Positions 59,849-64,000 of a stretch of 64,000 bases of DNA are shown piece by piece; position 1 is the first letter of the stretch; each line of letters opens with the position of its first letter. Source of the stretch: Eopsaltria australis (taxonomy: Eukaryota > Chordata > Aves > Passeriformes > Petroicidae). The translations under genes were made by a program, and so were the position numbers. Where the stretch lies: contig JAVTVJ010011652.1 in NCBI GenBank assembly GCA_034509425.1, forward strand, positions 3,197,501 through 3,261,500, in the 5' to 3' direction. The notes below the pieces were generated by a model. That model worked only from the letters and a program-made list of their open reading frames with translations, was not told where the DNA came from and searched no databases.

Positions 59849-62800
59849 AAAGGGAAGACAGTGGTTCTAGAAATTTGGGGAAAAATAAGTGCCAGGGCCA
59901 TATCGTACCCATTAAATCTTCTGTTCTACACATGATGGCTGCTCCTGCTCCAGCCAGCACAGGCTCTGGCTCCAAAGGAGGCTGCATTATTCAGTACCTA
60001 CTCCTCTAAGCTCCAGATTGAATCCAGCCACAAACTTCAGCTGCAGACGGGGTGCGGAGGGAGGAGGACCTGCAGCGAGTGGCCCTGCCAAGCCTGCCAC
60101 CCTCGGTACACATCAACTTTGATCTGACAGGCTCACCCATCTGGCTCTGCAGCATCACCCGGTGCTGCTGCGGCTCCTCGCCCGCTGCCAAGGCTGAGCT
60201 GCTGCTGCTGCAGCCCTCGCACCCGCCCGGGGCTCTGGGGACGGACCGTCTGCGTCCTCTCCATTCCGCTGGCACAGCCTCTTCTGCTGGAGAGCTGATA
60301 GCCTGCTAGTATTTAATTGTAGGCCCATACAAGTCCCTAGAAGTTCATTTAACATGCATGCTCCAGCATAACAAACTGCCATGTGATTGAATCCAAAATG
60401 CAGCTTGCGTTCCTCTGTGCTGAAATACTCTCCTAAACCATCTTCCCAGTGTAGGTTTCTCAAAACCTTGCTCCCTGCAGATTTATTGTATCCCAGACTA
60501 ACTAGTCAAAAATGGCCAGAATTTAGGTATCCTATTTGTGTCATATTAGGGCATAAGGGGTTATTTTATAAACAAAAGATACAAGAGGGAATCGTGCAGC
60601 AGATGCACTTCCAACCACACTGAAGGCAGCACTGCTACATCTTTCTTAAGATGATCTGATGAGCAAGCTTTTGTCTTGCTTCCTCTTCACCCACAGAGCT
60701 TCAATGCTCAGATATGTCAGAGAGATACACTTTGATGTGTCATAACAAACCAAAATGCCAAATCTCAAGGTTCCAACTTGTTGGAAGTCTTGTTCCAGAC
60801 TGCACAGCTTCTTCAGGAAACCAAAACTGCTGCTGGTTCACTGCAATATCCACAGCTATAAACCTGCTGCTTCAGGAGGACCTGCTGAGCCATCCCCAGT
60901 AATGTCAGAGAAGCCTGAACCTGCCTGGGAATGTTGCAGCCATCCATCACGAGGTAAGCCACCCCAGCACTCAAAGACAGAGCCTTTACCAGCACCAGGG
61001 ACCAGGCTCTCCCAATGTCAAACCACATGATTCACAAGAAATGGATGCTCAATGGATGAGAGATTGATTGAGCCAAGCATATCCTATTCAGCTGCCTTCT
61101 CCTGGAGCAACACTTAGGGTTGCTAACTCCTGCAATTTTCCAGCCAGTCTAGCAATACTTGCTGTTTTTCAAGGCATGGCAGCCTTGAAGTCAAGTGTTC
61201 AGGGAAGAACCTCAGACTCCACTTACAGCACACAGCAAGCTCACAAACTGCTATAGAGAAAACTTTGAGATTGAGCAGAGTATACCCTGCAGGCTCAGGA
61301 AACAGAACAAATAAAGAGAATACAAAATGTATTATTTAAGAAACAGAAAACAAACAAAAACAACACACAAACCCCCCCACAAATCCTCATGATCTTTTGA
61401 GGCCTGACTCATGATCCTAGAACAATTGGGGTTGGCAGTACTATACATTTTACAGCATTTATTCACAGCTGAAATATCCCAGCATCCAAATACTTCAGAG
61501 CTCTTGGAGCTACTCACAGATCGCCTGACTACAACCAAGCGTGACAATTCATCCCAGCTGCCAATCCAACCCCAAGGAGTCTTCTGAAGGTGCTTTAGTG
61601 CTGACTGATGTTTGCAGAAGCATTAAATTCCTGCTCACTTCACAGTAAGAGGTACAAGCCTGCACATTTCCCCAGTCTCAGCATTACAGCTGAGGAGTTA
61701 CCTCCAGCACTGAAACGAGGGCCGTGGAGGATGGCCATTGTGTTACAGAGTAAACGCAAGGGCATGAAGCAGTCCCCTAAAGTCTGAACTATTTTGCAAA
61801 CATATCGAATTACCAAGTGAATTACTTTCAAGGAGCCCACATTTCTTCTGTTCTTGACACAAACCAAGCACTAGGTTTCCATTCATATTTAATGGGCACT
61901 GAATATAATGGGTGTGTTTTATAGGAATCCATCCAAAACAATTTTATTGGGCTGCCGGTAGGTGAATTCTATACTTAGCCCCAAACATTCTGGTTTGTAC
62001 ACAGAATTTTTTTAAACACAACCCTCTCCAACAAAAAAATCAAAAGGAATTAGTGGTGAAAGATTCAGCCACAAAATTCTCAGCAAGCTTAATTTGTTCT
62101 GTGGCTTAATTCCAAGAAGCTCCAAAAATTCAGGACAAGATGTTTGCACACTTTTGGGCATGTATTAATGAAACATTTTATTTACTTTGCAATTGCCAGA
62201 GCAATTAGCCAAATAAAGTATAGAGTATTTAAAAAGGAGAGAGTCACTAAAGGAGCTTTCCAATTAAGTCTGCATGGGTATTTCTGCAGTGTGAGTCTCA
62301 GGGAGCTGCATGTTGGGTCCATGACATAGCATCCATCAGGGGCTGACTGGGAACCAGGACAGCTCAGGCACAGCCCTCTCCTCCTGCCCACACATGTGTC
62401 CCTCTCAAACACCAGGCACTGACATCAATAATGCCCACCCAAGTCCTTCCCCTCACAACACCGCCAAGTTCCTGATCACCCTGCAGGTCTCTAGGGACAG
62501 AAGAAGGTGTCCTATCCTGGGTGCAGGCAGCCTGGAATCTAAGAACATCTCAAGAGGTTGCTGCAGAGAAAGAACAGTCTCCCTACAACAAAACATTAAA
62601 GACAAACAAAGCAAGATCTTTAAAAGCCCTCTTGGAGCATTGTGAGTGGAAGTTACAAGATTATGGTTCCAGATGGCTCCACACACACAGGACGTATGTA
62701 TGCCTGGATGCACCCCACTTCCAGCCTGCCTGAAGTGACACTGTAGGTGCATTTTAAAACCTGGCTAAGATAAACCTAACTGTTACTAGTAGGTATTTGT

Positions 62801-64000
62801 TTTTGCTTTAAAATGCAGAACCACATTCGACAAAAAATTAGAGAACAGGAAGGGCAGACTGTGCAGCTTCAGCTCCAGTCACCCTGGGTAAAAACTCCTG
62901 ATCTCTCCAAACCACACAGAGGTCCCAGATGCCTGCTGTCCATGATCATTGAAGAGGCTGAGAACAGTCAGTACATTTCAGATGGTTTTGCCTTCAGTTT
63001 TGCTTGTCATATTATGTTTTGAAAAAACATTTTTACTTTCTTAAAAAAAAAAAGAAAAAGAAAAAAAATAGATACACTACTGCACAGTGATTCTTTGTTC
63101 TTGGTGATTCAGTCTACTATATGGCTGTGTTCCTTACATATTAGGCCAAAAAGTACTGGAAGTCCTCCCCCCGAGGTTAACATTGACATTTACTTCAAAA
63201 TGCAGGAATTTGTTAAACCCCTTACTGTTTTATAAGGAATATATTGTACCGAGCCACCATCATCTTGGGTTCTGAATGTTTTTGCTGGGTACAAAGGAAG
63301 CTAAGAGTCCTGGCACAGCCTGCAGGAGGCAGGATCCCAGGACTGGTCTTTCACCCACACTCCTGCCCAAAACAGGGTATGGCTGAGTCAGAGTATTTAC
63401 TTCGCAGAGAACGGGGAAGAACAGCATTCGTTTTCTCCTTAAGGTTGTAGGAATGCACACAGATAAAAAAGGTTTTAAAGGAGCTTGCTTTCTGCAGCGA
63501 GCAGATTTAGGAGATCCTTGCACAGACAAACCTTGCTCATTTTCACTTGCCTGTCCAAGCTACAAAAGAAAATGTTCATATGAGATTCCCACTCCTACAT
63601 CACCCATCTCTCATCCTTATCACCACGCTGGCAGCACACACATGGATCAGATCAGGTGCACACTGACCATGGGACTTCAGGACAGCTGGCACCCCATCCC
63701 CTGAGAGCAAGGCACCCAGCCGAAGTCTTCTTTACACCCAAAACTTCCTGCTAAGACTGTTTCATAAAATCTTAATACCTTCAATGAAATCAAAGGTCAG
63801 GAAAAAAAGAGGGGAAATAACCATAAAAAACACTTTAAAAATATCCCAGCCTTATAATAGCACTATCTGCAGGCTGAATTCAAAATTTTGACCTAGCAAG
63901 CATAATAGTATACAATTAAAACAATTTTTCCCCCAGTTTTCTTTCACCTTTGGACACAGATAAACAGCATGACTGTGCCAGAGCAAGATGCAAAAAGTCT
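59849..64000. other. Non-coding stretch; GC-rich patch at its left
   Basis: Positions 60040-60290 are GC-rich, with CTGCTGCTGCTGCAG repeats and clustered CpGs (GCACCCGCCCGGGG, GGACGGACCGTCTGCG). An 85-codon frame and opposing minus-strand frames overlap there without a recognised domain. The remainder to 64000 holds AAAC-type runs near 61340-61365, an A/AAAG tract near 63042-63070 and nothing else I can name. Confidence 0.45.

Noticed and set aside
1..64000. Bacterial operon, phage, CRISPR array, tRNA or rRNA genes
   Set aside because: There are no long frames with ribosome-binding context, no regularly spaced direct repeats, no tRNA cloverleaf and no rRNA core sequence; MIR B-box-like words are SINE remnants.

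Overview
This 64 kb window looks like vertebrate nuclear DNA, most probably from a bird. The strongest evidence is one recognisable CR1 retrotransposon 3' end (about 27978-28540, minus strand) whose wording resembles avian CR1. Supporting evidence is the low density of interspersed repeats, the absence of Alu- or L1-like sequence, and several eroded MIR-type SINE fragments, which are ancient amniote residents. CR1 elements of this general kind also occur in crocodilians and turtles, so 'bird' is a strong inference and not a proof. I see no bacterial or viral gene organisation. Open frames are short, overlap on both strands and carry no domain I recognise. I therefore call no protein-coding gene, and I see no tRNA, rRNA or CRISPR array. 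The window is best read as intergenic or intronic DNA.

Layout. Positions 1 to about 10,900 are AT-rich and almost free of mobile elements. They hold many compact stretches where CpG dinucleotides, octamer (ATGCAAAT) words and TAAT-core words sit in otherwise plain sequence, which is how clusters of conserved non-coding elements (developmental enhancers) usually look. From 10,900 to 33,400 the sequence is more ordinary, with MIR fragments, one CR1, a perfect 12-bp hairpin (11,711-11,742), two GC-richer patches (15,240-15,430, with a possible 87-nt exon, and 21,960-22,230) and simple repeats. Isolated enhancer-like blocks follow at about 33,440-33,680 and 36,480-36,870. A second cluster lies at 45,270-48,510, and a third at 53,400-56,160. 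A well-preserved MIR lies at 50,905-51,105.

The most distinctive structure is a long imperfect palindrome centred at 59,693. About 78 bp on each side pair at roughly 85% identity by hand count, around a 9-nt loop, with weaker pairing possibly reaching about 150 bp per side. It resembles a fossil palindromic DNA transposon (MITE) and its transcript would fold into a long hairpin. If the enhancer-like blocks are real, the region would be a regulatory landscape serving a developmental gene outside the window; I cannot name that gene from this sequence.
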